From Datisca glomerata (taxonomy: Eukaryota; Streptophyta; Magnoliopsida; Cucurbitales; Datiscaceae): a stretch of DNA of 64,000 nt. Under the pieces are notes generated by a model that did not search any database, was not told the origin of the DNA, and was given only the letters and a program-made list of their open reading frames with translations. Position 1 is the stretch's first letter. The number at the start of each line of letters is the position of its first letter. Shown one piece after another: positions 24,259 to 35,629 of this stretch. A program made the translations under genes and the position numbers. The stretch is taken from assembly GCA_003255025.1 (NCBI GenBank), contig QANY01006236.1:372001-436000 (forward strand), written 5' to 3'.

Positions 24259-25249
24259 TAAGAAGTAACTTATCTGTTATTTGTTAAATAACAGATAAGT
24301 TTGTTGATAGGGATAATCTGACATGTTAATTTTAAATTAACTGATATCTAGATAATTATCTGATTAAATAAATATTTAATTCATAGTAATTGTCACGTGT
24401 CAATCATTGATAGGGTATCAGAAATTGACATGGACTATTATGGTGCCACGTGGCACTACAGTAGTGAGTGTGCAACAGTGTAGTGCCACATGGTACTACA
24501 GTGGTGTCGTGAGGCACTATGCCGGCTCACTGCCCACTACAGTGCCACATGTAATTGATAATTTTACAATTAAATACTATTTTAAATTTTCTCTAAAAAT
24601 CTGATACGACATTATCTAAAATATATATAGATATTATTCTAATGGCCTTGGTTGTTAAAAAAATAAAAAAGAAGAGGAGAGAATCATATGATCAGATCAT
24701 CATTTCGTCAATCAAGAGTTGAATTGAGAACAAGATTGGTGTCACAGAGATTTTCTTCTGTGATTAAATGTTAATCAAATCTCTTAAATAATAATCATCA
24801 TGTTCTTTTAGAGAATCGTCTCATTAAAGTATTTCTCAGTAAATCTCTAGATCTCATGTGTTGAGAACATCTAGAGACATAAAATTGTCTTGTAATATTC
24901 TACATGCGCACACACGTCCTAGTGGATTTAGGATTGACTTGGAAGATCTTGGAGTCTATTGATTGTTGGAACGATTTCGTGAGAACAGATGATAGATCAA
25001 TTTTTACGAAGGCACTTGATAAAGACTACGAGAGGTATATGATTCCAAACCTTGTATGTTTTAGATTTAACTTATAAATATATAATGGATCCTCACCGAA
25101 CGAAAAATAGTTTTCAATAAAAAATTTTATTTGGTTATCGTGGCGCTGTGCAAGTTTTGTTTTGTTAAAAGATTTATTTTTTATTAAAAGTAATTTTTTA
25201 AAAGACCACGCGCCTCTACACTTCCGCCGCGCACGCGCTGCGATGACCA
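24259..25249 (+). repeat. Copia-2 LTR, 3' part, plus orientation
   Basis: The plus-orientation 3' part of the LTR, ending CGATGACCA at 25249, where similarity to the minus arm stops exactly. Its start contains a 16-bp perfect hairpin (24267-24282 and 24286-24301) at the orientation switch. Confidence 0.83.
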
Positions 25250-25319
25250 ATATTTTTTACGTGAAAAACTCTTGTGGGAAAAAACACGGGATACTATATA
25301 CTATAATGCTCTTTACAAC
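25250..25319. other. Border between Copia-2 and the Tat-like gypsy element
   Basis: Short A/T-rich sequence between the LTR end and the first recognisable gypsy integrase codons. The gypsy 3' LTR is not present here. Confidence 0.4.
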
Positions 25320-25791
25320 TTTAAACAAAGCTTTTCTTAAGGTTGGCTGCATTTCACAGTTTTGGCAGATTCATTCCCTCTCCGTTTTCAAATCGTAGTA
25401 TCCGCTTCTACCTGCTCCACCGATGATGTACGACCCTTGTTATATTGGTCTGAGTTTCCTTATGTCTAGAAGATATTTCTCAAAACCAGATCTCCATTCT
25501 TAAATTCCCGTTTCTTTACTCTTTTCTGGAAGTAAGAATTCCTTTGTTTATTGTAATGCGTCATTCAGATCGGGGCTTCTTCGCGTTGCTCTTAAAGGAT
25601 TTTCTGAACAATAATGTATTTATCAATGTGTACCTGGAACTCTGTTGTTGTACTTTTTTAGCGAGGAGTTTGTCATCTGGAAGCGCTCCTTTTTCTAGAT
25701 AGTGTATTATGTCATCCTGCCAGTTGGGTTCCCTTTCTACTTCAACATCAACCACGTCGTTCCACGGGAGTGAGAGACTTAGCTTTTCCAA
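25320..25791 (-). pseudogene. Gypsy integrase ends fused by an internal deletion
   Basis: 25561-25791 encodes the region before and into the integrase N-terminus (NWQDDIIHYLEKGALPDD, YTLINTLLFRKSF). Directly beyond, at 25380-25560, the frame reads NSYFQKRVKKREFKNGDLVLR, which is the integrase C-terminal region, followed by pieces resembling 'GPYIV...GAY' and 'NAANLKK'. The whole catalytic D,D(35)E core is missing between them. Confidence 0.75.
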
Positions 25792-26004
25792 AATTCAACG
25801 AGGACTTTTCTTTTGTACGAGAATTGTAATGATGATCCCAAGTTTTCCAGTGAGTCAACGTGTCCATTCTCAGTTCTTAGTATTTGCTGGATTTCGTAGC
25901 TTTCCAATGTGATTACCAGTTCCTTTGCCTGTAGTAGGTAGCTTATCATCCTCTCATCTTTTGCTACATATTCTCATGTGGCCTGTTTCGCAATCAACAT
26001 TGAA

Positions 26005-26268
26005 TCACATAATATTTTTTATATTAGTTACCTCATATTCCTGTAGCAAGAATACTCCCACGATCAGTGCTTCATATTCCACCTCGTTGTTTGATGCGTT
26101 GAACCCGAAGGATATAGAGTGCTCTAGTTTTTCTCCAAAGGGGGTTTGTACCACTACCACTGCTCCTGCTCCTTTACTATTTGAAGCACCATCAACATAA
26201 AAGTCCCAAAATCTGTTTTCAACTTTTCCTTGGGGCTTTTTGTCACTTTTCTCTCCAGTGAAATCCAC
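26005..26268 (-). pseudogene. Gypsy second RNase H (cellular type)
   Basis: WDFYVDGASNSKGAGAVVV gives the first catalytic Asp and the Gly-rich strand of an RNase H1-like fold. ASNNEVEYEALIVGV gives the catalytic Glu helix. This additional RNase H is typical of Tat-lineage gypsy elements. The C-terminal half of the domain is broken. Confidence 0.86.
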
Positions 26269-26477
26269 AACAAAATCTGCTAGTGCCTGCCCCTTGATGG
26301 AAGTTCTCGGCTCATAGTAAATCTCGTATTGGCTTACCTAGATCTACCACTTCTCCATCCTCCCACTAACGTCTAGAGAGTGCATGAGGCTCTTAACAAG
26401 TGAGTCTATTAACACTTTGATTCTATGTGCCTCGAAACATGGTCTCAACTTTCATGCAGAAGTTACGATTGTCAATA

Positions 26478-26807
26478 CTAATTTTTCGTCCGTTTGTATC
26501 TCATCTCAGCTGCCGCCAGGCTCTTTCTTATAAAGTATACGAGTTTTTGATTTCCTTCTTCCTCCCTGATGAGTACGGTGCTGATGGCCACTTCAGAAAT
26601 GACAACATACAACATGAGTTCTTCACCCGATACAGGTTTAAAGAGCAGAGGGGGAGTTGTTAGATACTCTTTGATTCTGCTTAGAGCTTCCTCACATTCC
26701 TCGTTCCATCCGTCCATAGAGTTCTTTCTCAACTTTTTGAAAAATGGTTTACAGTTATTCGTAGACCTTGATATGAATATGTTCAGAGCGGCTAACCTTT
26801 CTGACAA
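26478..26807 (-). pseudogene. Gypsy RT-linked RNase H
   Basis: Encodes the RT connection (SERLAALNIFISRSTNN, PFFKKLRK) and the degenerate first RNase H (PPLLFKPVSGEELMLYVVIS, LVYFIRKSLAAAEMRY). This arrangement, followed on the minus strand by a separate RNase H, identifies the lineage. Confidence 0.86.
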
Positions 26808-27757
26808 CCCGTGTATCTCTTTCCATTCCGCGGGGATTTCATCTCCATAATTTCCTTTACTTGGTCAGGATTCACTTCGATCCCCTACTACATCACCAAG
26901 TGTCCGAGGAACTTTCCCACAGCTACCCCAAACGTGCTTTTTTTTTGCAGTCAGCTTCATAGAGTTTTTCCTCAAAACTTAAAAGGCTTCCTCGAGATTC
27001 TGAATATGGTCTCCCCATTTCTCACTTTTGACCAACATGTCGTCCACGTAGACTTTCATGTTTCTTCTGATTTGTTCAAGGAAGACTTTGTTCACAAGCC
27101 TCCTGGTAAGTCGCACATGCATTTTGCAAGTCAAAATGCATAACCTTATAACAGTAGAGACCATATTCGGTAATAAAGGAAGTCTTTTCTTGAACGGGTT
27201 GGAACATTTTCACCTAATTGTATCTGGAGTATACATCCATAAAGCTAAGAAGTTCATGTCCCAAAGTCATCAACCATTTGATCTATCCTTGGTAGTGGAT
27301 AATCATCCATAAAGCTAAGAAGTTCATGTCCCAAAGTCATCAACCAGTGAAATTCACACATATTCTCCATTTTCACTCTTCTTTTGCACCATTACCACGT
27401 TGACTTGTAGAATGAAACCAGCTGCAAAGAGCTTTTTGACTTCTTCTTTGATTGCTTTATTCCGTTCTTAGACAAAGCTTCTCTTTCATTGCTTTACTGG
27501 TTTTACAGCTGGATTTGTATTTGGAATATGACAAATAATTTTTTCAGGAATATCTGGCATCTCTTGCGCCGTACTTGCGACCACATCTTTGTTTTTTCAT
27601 AGAAATTCTACCAATCTTTCTTTTTCATCTTTTTCGAGGCAGGTACTGATGTTCATCATCTTTTGCATTCCTCTCTCGCTTCCAAAGAGGTCATGGAACA
27701 AATGTGAGTGGCAGCTTGATCCCCTCTTATTGTTTTAACTCTCTCAAGTGATGGATA
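26808..27757 (-). pseudogene. Gypsy reverse transcriptase
   Basis: The catalytic block VYVDDMLVKS is readable in 26979-27164. The rest of RT extends to about 27560 in fragments. A 44-bp sequence (catccataaagctaagaagt...) occurs twice, 70 bases apart, at about 27235 and 27305, a local tandem duplication within the domain. Confidence 0.82.
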
Positions 27758-28117
27758 CTACAGTACTTGGTAGAAAGTTGAGGGGACGACTTTCATCTTG
27801 TGGAGCCAGGTCCTCCCTAGGATATCATCATACGAGGATGACGTGTTCAAGATCATGAACTCAATCATGTAGTTAAAGGGTTCTGCATTCATCGGGAGAA
27901 TGAGGGTTCCTTCTAAGTAACTAATGGCTTCGTTGAAGCCTATCAGTGGTTGTGAAGTTCCTTCCAGCTTTCGTTCCCACATGGACATTTTCTCTAAGGT
28001 CGCTCGATATAGAATGCTCACTACACTCCCGTCGTCGACCAAGACTCTCCTCAGTAAGTAGTTGCTGACTTGTATTGAAATGACAAGAGCATCGTTGTGA
28101 TTCCCGTCATGCTCCAA
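27758..28117 (-). pseudogene. Gypsy aspartic protease
   Basis: NDALVISIQVSNYLLRRVLVDDGSVVSILY corresponds to the Tat-type protease, where the active site usually reads VDNGSSAD; here VDDGSVVS. DDILGRTWLHKMKVVPST marks its C-terminal end. Confidence 0.8.
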
Positions 28118-28337
28118 ATCTAGATCATCGAATACTAGTGGAGAATGCCCTTCATGTTGACAAGGGCTCTTTTGAGTGCTTTTCTAGTATCCACTTCTTG
28201 CAGTATATCTTTCTATCCTTCCTGGTTGTTCCTTCCTATTCTGTAAGTGCAATAACTATGTCGACGACACGAATGGGTAGTTTCCCGTTGTTACGTTTGT
28301 CCTCCCCGTGATTATCCTTTTCAACTTCCCATTTATG

Positions 28338-29768
28338 CTATTCTTTTTTCACAAATTGATGGAGGTACCCGTCTTTGATCAGCTGCTCGATATAGTCTTT
28401 GAGTTGGAAGCAGTCCTTTGAGTAATGCCCGCTTCTCTTGTGAAAGGAGCAGTACTTGTATTTATCCTTGTAGTATGGTTCTCTTGTGAGCGTGGTTGAC
28501 CTCTTCAACCAAGGCTTGTCTTTAATCATGTCTAGGGTTTGGTTTACCAGAATGGTCAACGGTGTGTAAACGTTGTCCCTTGGGTGTACTCTGTCTAAGT
28601 CCTATCTTCGGTACCCCGTTCTTTCAACCTTGGTATTCCTACCGTCTTCTCTATCTATTCCGCCAGACTTTTTTCTTTCAGGTCTCGAACTTCTTTCCCT
28701 TTTTCTTGACTCCATAGTCTTCCATTTAGCCGCTTTCAGCATGCTTCTTTTCTCCTCTTCTAGAGTGATGTAGGCTTGCACCCGTTTAAAGGTTTCTTCC
28801 ATGGGCAACCAGGAGATAGATCTTCAAAGAGGGGTGAGTTCGGGTCTAACCTCCATTTGAAATCCAGTATGCAACTCGATCATCATAATTTTTTACTTTT
28901 GCATCACATCCTTTAATTTGTGGGTGTATTCTCGTAGCGACCCCCCTCTCTTGGTAGAAATCGTCAAAAGATACTATGTGTCTTCCATGAGCACTCGATA
29001 GGTAGAAAACTGTTCTAGAAAGACAGATGACATAACATCAAAATTAGTAATTGAATGTAGAGGGAGGGAACATCTTGCACATCAGTTTGTCATCGTGCTG
29101 ATACATCGATATTACTTGCCTGAACCATCGGAGATGGTCTCTGAGATATGTTTTTCCATCGTAACATTTAAATTTGGGGGCCACAGACTTTTTGGGTACA
29201 TGTGCCGTCAGGATTTTGGGGCTTAATGGAGTATGAGTGAGGGATTCGAGATTGGTCTTCCTCGTACTTCTCAGGTTTCTCATCTCCATCATTTTCCGCT
29301 CCACTATTTCTTCCACCGCTTCTTACATTATGACCTGGGACTGACAAACTTTTCCCATAACCTCTTTCACGTGGTTTTGGGATTGGACTTCTACTTTCTC
29401 CCGTTGTACGTTTATGTTGTTCTCGTGGTTGTTCTGCCTTACATCTTACTCGACCCCCCTGAGTGGATTTCTCGTTCCTCATTATTCGACCTTTGATTGA
29501 CTTCGACACATGTCCTTGCCAGCTCTTGTTGAAGTGTGTTGATTTGGTCCTGCACAGTGTGCCATGCATTGCACAACGCCTCTATGTTCCTTCTTTCCAT
29601 TTCTTGCATCCCGTTTAGGATTGTCTGCAGCATTTCTATTGTTGGAGTTGGTTGATCCACATGGTCATCTTCATTTCTAGTCCCGTTGCCCTTATTCAGG
29701 TTTGCGTTCGATCTGGTTCTAGGCATAGTTAGTGTCTTCAGGATAGATTTCTCGAGCTTTTCTCTCAC
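28338..29768 (-). pseudogene. Gypsy gag
   Basis: The probable start is ATG at 29726 (MPRTRSNANLNKGNG), followed by a coiled-coil segment (QTILNGMQEMERRNIEAL). 29044-29316 has the gag core (FKCYDGKTYLRDHLRWFRQV). 28602-28808 has the helical tail. 28338-28559 has the Cys/His segment YCSFHKRSGHYSKDCFQLKD typical of Tat gag. Frameshifts near 29300 and 28850-29040 separate the parts. Confidence 0.82.
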
Positions 29769-30009
29769 CTCTAAATGAAAACACTAAAATGTAAAGGAAT
29801 TTTTCCTCCACATGAGTAAAATTTATGATAGTGATAAGAAGAGAGAGAAAGAGAGTGAGAGAGAGGGGGGGAGGGGGAGAGAAAGAGAGAATGCTCTAAG
29901 TATGTTTTTCATTGGATTGAATTGAATTGAGTTAATCATTCATTGCATGAGCATTTATATATATATATTGGTCTCATTCAAGATGTTGACAAGTTAATAA
30001 TAATAATAA
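29769..30009. repeat. Low-complexity GA tract and (AAT)n
   Basis: Positions 29838-29890 are almost pure purine (gagagagaaagagag type). (aat)n occurs at about 29995-30012. No gene. Confidence 0.75.
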
Positions 30010-30760
30010 TAAGGGGGAATGATCACACTCCCCCTATGTTTTCGGGAACGTCCTCATTCCCCTCGATGACGATCCATAAATCGATCGAACTCATCTTGGT
30101 TCCTAACTAGGGGAACAATGACCATAAACTCCCCTCATCACTCATGACTAATAGAAAAACCCACTAAAGAGAGAAAAATTACAGAAGAGAAAAAGAGAGT
30201 AAAAATGGAGGAGAAGGAAAACTTACAAGGGCGGGGAAAATGTTAAGGAAGAATGATGAAGACGAAGGCCTCTTGTAAGCTACGAACGTGAAAAATGAAT
30301 ACAATAAAATTGATGGATTCGAAAAGATAATAAAATGTGACTAACTCGTAAAAGGCATAGCTGGGAAGACATGCAGCAGACGTTTAATAACGATAAACAA
30401 AATGATGACATCAACCATCATTTGCGACAGACAAATAGCGAGGTGACAGCTGGAAAGAGGAAAGAGGCGTTTCCTGAAATGATCTAAAAAATCGCGTCCC
30501 ATACACAAATAACTGAGAATGAGAAGATGAAACGACACATACAGGTGAGAAACATCATTTTCAAGGAGTGCGTCAGTGATAACAAGAAATGAAGCAACGA
30601 TGATATACACTTCTTTATTTATTAATTATATATTTTATATGTTATTAACACTTGCAGGTTTCGATGAACGATGAAATGACAAAAACCCCAATCAATTAAC
30701 CTCCAGATGAGGCATGTGCGAAACATGAATCATTATATCTCAATGAATTAAATTTTCGTT
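30010..30760 (-). repeat. Copy B: 5' end of the coiled-coil family, truncated
   Basis: The reverse complement matches the promoter, leader and first ~30 codons of copy A (7090-7790). The start codon lies near 30150 and the protein begins MSDEG, then shifts frame. The match ends near 30010, so only the 5' end is present. It abuts the 5' side of the minus-strand gypsy gag, which leaves open that the coiled-coil ORF is an extra upstream ORF of a Tat/Ogre-type element. Confidence 0.75.
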
Positions 30761-33700
30761 AGTGAAAACGACCGACATGTGTAACAGTTTTCAGCCGAGT
30801 AATCCCAATACACTTGATTTGCTTTTTGTTCTTTTGGTTAAAAGAATCAAACTTAAATTAATGAGAATATGGTATTAAATGATAGACTTCCCCAATAAAA
30901 ACCCCACACGGCACACACGATGGTTTCAAATTTTTTAAATTGGTTTCAAAAGATAATGGAGACACTAGTAGCTAATTTTTTTTTTCTAAAAAGACTAGTT
31001 TGACACGTTTAGAAAAATTATTTTTTATATATGTTTTTATAGAGTAATTAAATAATTAATTAATTGACGTTATAATTACTTTAAATTCATATTTCATGAC
31101 TAAAATAATTTGACAATATATGTTATAAATTATTATCTCATCTTTTAATTACTTATAATTTGATCTGATCAGTATAAAATTACTCTAATTTTTTTTAAAA
31201 ACTGAAATATAAAAAAGTGACCATCTCAAAAAGAAAGAGCGATTAATTATATTCAAACCAGCCACCTAATTTGTCACCATTCCCTTACTATTTTTTGACC
31301 TTTTCTCTTCAAACAAAAAACTTTTTTTGAAGTCCACATTTCCTTTTTCTAATTAATAATTGAATAGTAAACGCGTGAGCATATTTTAATTAAAAATCAT
31401 GATAAAAAAATGCAAAAGACAAAAAGGCATACCCACACCACATTGAGACGTAGCATGTGATCTTGAATAATTAAAAAATATCAATTCTTATCGATGGCCT
31501 TGTGGATTTGTCCATTCGGTTTAATTAATTAAATGTCCCAAAAAAGTCATAAGACATTTACAACGTGACAATACGAAACGTACTTTATATATTTACTTAA
31601 ATATATTATTTCTCTTCTTTTGATAGAAGAAAAATATAGTATTAATTAATATAATATAAATTATAACAACTATTCGTGGAAGATGTTCACCATTACACCT
31701 AATTTTTGCTTCTTGGTTGACTCATCCCACTTACACCAAATAAAGTTGTGCGGATTCACCACACGCGTTATTCTATTGATTTTGCATGTGCTTATATCGT
31801 TATATTAGGTCATGTGTCTAAATCTGGACTAATATTATAATTATCTGCTTATTTATCATACGTTAGGATAATTCCTATAGTTTAAACGTATTGAGCAAAA
31901 TATACGTATATTACACCTTTCTACTTATGGTACTGAAAATTGTTAAAATCATTTTCAAAATCTTCAACAACGGTATATATAAACTAATATAAGTTCAGTG
32001 TAAATAGTGTGTCGTTAAGAATATTTTCATTCCTCCACGATACACAAGTAATTATCTGTCATGATAGAACAATATTTTTATTCTTATAAAAATTACTCCA
32101 ATCTATAAGAATCATCGAACGCAATTATAATTCATAATCGCACATCCTTACTTTGAATTTATCAAATGAGGGAGAAATGTATAAATTTTTTAGAAATTAC
32201 AAAAATCTCTCATGTACTTCACATTTTATATCAAATAGCTTCAATTTTTAACACCAATTATATTGACAGAAATATCCAAAATACCCCTATTCACATTTTA
32301 ATCCAAATTACCACCGCCTAAATAATTCAATACATAACAATACCAAACAATATTAATTTAATATAGATATATTTGTTTACATCCCAAATTATCTAAAATC
32401 ATCTGAAATAATCTAAAATCATCTAAACATCACTATTTCAAATATCGTGAAACCTAAACTCTAAATACTAAACATTACTATTTTAAATATTGTAAAACTC
32501 TAAATCCTAAATCCTACTGGCCTAAACCCTACTTGCCTAAGCTTAGGTGGTGTCAATTTTCCATGACTGGAATGAAAACGAGCATGATCATGAGCTTAGA
32601 AAATTCGGAACCAAATTCAAACAACCAAATTCGGAACAATAGCAAATTCCAATTCAAACAACCCCCAAATCCCAATAACTAACAGCAAAAATCGGTGTAG
32701 AATGCACAATAACTAACAGATAAAAATTCAGAACGTCACACAAAACAAAACCCAAGAAGACAGCCGAAGAAGAAGACCGTGGGTGGGGTGCGCGGATCTC
32801 GTGGCCGTGAGTGGACTGGTGGCGGAGCTCGTGGGCGGTTTCTCTCCTCGACAGTAACTCGCCGAAAGTGAAGGCTTTGCTGGTGGCGTGTGGTGTGGGG
32901 ATTTCATGAGGTTGGTGGGGTTGGGCGTGGGTGGGTTAGGGTTGTGAGTATTTTGAGAGGGATATTTTTGGGTTTTCATTAAAATTTATCAGACGTGAAT
33001 GAAAAATTAATGGAGAGGAGGTCTATGAGTGTCAGAAAAATTATTGAATATAAACTGAGTGTCTGAAAAATTATTGAATATAAACTGAGTGTCTGGCTAA
33101 TTTAATCAAATTATAGAGAAGAGAAGGTCTGTATAGGTTTTTTTTCAAATTTTTTTATCAATCTGAAAACGAAAAAGAAAGCCACTTTTATAAGCAAATT
33201 TTTATTAAACTATTTATAAATATTGAGTATTTTCATTCAAAGTTTTCAATAAAACATACTACTCAAGCTTAAACTAGATACATAAAACAAATAAAAAAAT
33301 AGAGGAAAAAAAACAATTTTTGTTATTATTTTTTGTACAATCCCATTTTAATTTTAAAATGTTTTTTTAAAATATTGAAGGAGCAAGTTGCTCATTCATG
33401 GTCCAATACCGGGTGCCAAACTTAATTAATAATTGAGAGTTCAAACATTCATTTCGAGGCTTTCACTTTGTAAATTAAGTTCTGGGTTACATCAAATTTT
33501 AACGATTATTATTGACTAATCAAAATTTAACAAATTTTTAAGAATTATCATAGTATAATACTACGATGATACGTAGTATAACAATTTTTTTGTTTTTTTT
33601 TTTGGGAAGGGATGACGATTCTAATTTGTTCAGGTAAAGATGAGAGAATATTGTCAGATCCATTTTAAAGTAATATAATCTGATGTGTTTCCCGAATATA

Positions 33701-33875
33701 TATGAACATGTACTCGAATAAAAATAGGCCACTGAAATTTCTGAGTCATATGGAGTTTCTGAATAAAATTTAATTACAGCAACTAGGATGGATTTAACTG
33801 AGGGTTAGAGAACTAATCAAAATTATAACAGCATCCTTAATTTAAAAATGGCTAAGCAAAACAGGACGACAACTA
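30761..33875. other. AT-rich intergenic DNA left of the JAZ gene
   Basis: No gene recognised. A GC-richer patch at 32730-32960 has an open frame of Pro/Thr/Ser-rich composition without homology that I recognise. At 33027-33115 a 31-bp unit (aaaattattgaatataaact plus gagtgtctg) is repeated two to three times. The 3' untranslated region of the JAZ gene is expected just below 33876. Confidence 0.6.
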
Positions 33876-35319
33876 CTACTGTCGAGGAGATTGAGCAGCC
33901 AAACCCAGCCACGATCTGTTTTCAGCTGGCTTCGAAACAGGGCTGCTTGTTTGGTATGGTGCTTTGGCTGTTATCCTGTTAAATTAACAACGCCATAAGA
34001 ACAATTAGCATCTTTAATCTTAGAAATCAAGAAGCTTTTATGATTTGATCCTGAAATAAATGCCTACCTATCTTTTCTCTTCTCCAAGAATCTCTGGAGA
34101 GAAGCTTTTCTAGCAATTGGTAGATCTGCAGTAGAAAACCAACCATCTATTAGCGAAGATACAAACTTCGAATTTCACTTGTAGAGAGAGAACAAGTGAG
34201 AAGACAATTACCGCAAACGACGGGTTTGGGTGGCGGCGGCTGAGTTAGCTCCTGAATCGCTACATTGTCCGAGTTGGGAGGTTGAACCGAACCGCGGGAG
34301 CACGACTCAGTTTGGTTCTTTGCCAATTGAGAAACTGTGCTTCCACTGGTTGCTAAGAGCATGACTTCCTTTGCCTTGTCGGCCGGAAAATCGTTGAACA
34401 CAATCACTTGGCCGCCGTAAAATATCGTCAGCTGGGCTCGGTCGGTCTCTTTAGGAACAGAGGAACCGAAGCCAGATTGTTGAGGGAACAAATCCATGGA
34501 TCTGAGATTTCCCTGTTTCCCCATGTTTTGGGCGGCAGGAAAATCTCCAGGTTTAGCCATCATTGGAAACAGATTCATTGTATTCCCTGTCTGATTAAAC
34601 ATCTCCGGTTGAGCTGCAATATCAAAATCAAACAAACATTTAATATTTAGTATAAACATGTGAGTCGATTTCGTAAATTTTCACGACAAAATCCAGTACC
34701 AGAGCGGCAGAACTGAGGATTTTGTGGATCTACTGATTCTACCCCCCCCNNNNNCCCCCCCCCCCCCGGCGGAAAAAAAAGAAAAGAAAAGGGAAGAAGA
34801 AGAAGAAGAAGAAGAAGAAGAAAAGTAAATCTGAGGTTTGTTCTCTGTTTAGGTTATTAAGGAGACTAACAGTTTATAAAGAAAAAGCACACCAGGTCTT
34901 ATTTTGTTTTCTTCTTCACAAAGCCATGAAAATGAACAAATTACCAAAACTGGAATCTAAGCCATTAATTATTATGAGCCATAAAAGGCAATCAAGCAAT
35001 TAAAGATATAGCTATTTCGATTCTTTGTTCAATTTAATTCTTCTAAAAGTTTTGTGAGAATCTAAGGCGAATTCAAAATTAACTTTCCCTTCTCTTTTCT
35101 CGTCAACCAAACAGAGCAAAAAACAGCCGAAATACCAAAACTCGCTCCAGTCACCAATTACTTAATGAAAAAAAGAAAACGGAAACAATTATTCTTACCA
35201 AGACTGAGATCACCCAAAGAGCCTTTCTCCTTCATATACTGACTCAAAAGCGAACAAGTCTGAGAAAAGGTCGACTTCACCGGCATCCTCTTCCCAAAAC
35301 ATTCCGACGGGGCTGCCAT
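33876..35319 (-). CDS. JAZ: JAZ (TIFY) jasmonate signalling repressor, JAZ1/2-like
   Basis: Four exons on the minus strand: 35199-35319, 34212-34613, 34068-34125 and 33876-33975. All three introns are GT-AG and the phases join to 226 codons plus stop. Exon 1 encodes [20 protein letters not shown], the N-terminal block of JAZ1/2-type proteins. Exon 2 holds the TIFY/ZIM motif ([20 protein letters not shown]), used for JAZ dimerisation and NINJA/TOPLESS recruitment. Exon 3 holds the Jas degron core ([20 protein letters not shown]). Exon 4 supplies the rest of Jas (ITAKAPY) and the tail. JAZ proteins repress MYC2-type factors in the nucleus and are destroyed through SCF-COI1 when jasmonoyl-isoleucine is present. 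The reading frame is intact. The only uncertainty is a five-base gap in intron 1, which does not touch coding sequence. Confidence 0.95.
34741..34767. other. Assembly gap in a poly-C run, JAZ intron 1
   Basis: Eight C, five N (34750-34754), then thirteen C, followed by a purine-rich (gaa)n stretch to about 34822. The length of the homopolymer is evidently unresolved. It lies in the 585-base first intron. Confidence 0.9.
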
Positions 35320-35494
35320 TCTCTAATCAACAAAAACTCACAAAAAATCCCCAAAACTGATGATTAAATTCAAATAAAGTGTCTCTATTTTTGGGCTCGC
35401 TCAAGTACAAACTGATTCAGCTTTTTTACTCCGCACCTGCAATTCTTATCCTTGTTTAGATAACATGGGTGGGTCTTCTTCTGTATTGTATGCA

Positions 35495-35500
35495 TATATA
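35495..35500 (-). promoter_or_regulatory. Probable TATA box of the JAZ gene
   Basis: TATATA on the minus strand, about 176 bases upstream of the start codon, in a context (ACTATATATGC) that fits a plant TATA box and would leave a 5' untranslated leader of roughly 140 bases. Confidence 0.5.
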
Positions 35501-35629
35501 GTAAAGGTATTGTTAATATTTGTATTATTATGAGGGTGGGAGAGATAAAGCACGAGGAATATGTGGGAGAAGGGTTGTTTTTTTAAATTCAGTAAAGGTC
35601 GTCGGTTTGTTCGTCGTAGCTTCGTGGTC

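Larger units (their letters stand above)
16546..25249. mobile_element. Copia-2: Ty1/copia element with inverted core
   Basis: The outer ends are the two ends of one LTR type in plus orientation (TGTTGG at 16546, ...CGATGACCA at 25249), yet the primer binding site, gag/pol and purine tract between them are on the minus strand. The order is: LTR positions 1-671 (+), LTR 1-1044 (-), core (-), last ~1248 bases of the LTR (-), last ~990 bases of the LTR (+). Inverting 17217 to about 24265 would give a standard 8.7-kb element with ~2.2-kb LTRs, apart from losses of roughly 320 and 200 bases at the breakpoints. No clean 5-bp target duplication is visible. The alternative is a minus-strand copy, truncated at both ends, inside a solo LTR of its own family. 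Confidence 0.8.
25320..29768 (-). mobile_element. Tat-like Ty3/gypsy retrotransposon body, no LTRs recognised
   Basis: Minus-strand order is gag, protease, RT, RNase H, a second (cellular-type) RNase H, then integrase ends. Two RNase H domains are the mark of the Tat/Ogre lineage. Every domain is broken by stops or frameshifts. The left end is cut near Copia-2. On the right the gag start is followed by GA-rich DNA and then copy B of the coiled-coil family. Neither LTR could be delimited. Confidence 0.82.

Noticed and set aside
32728..32979. Pro/Thr-rich 83-codon open frame left of JAZ
   Set aside because: Composition bias only; no domain and no splice or promoter signals that convince.
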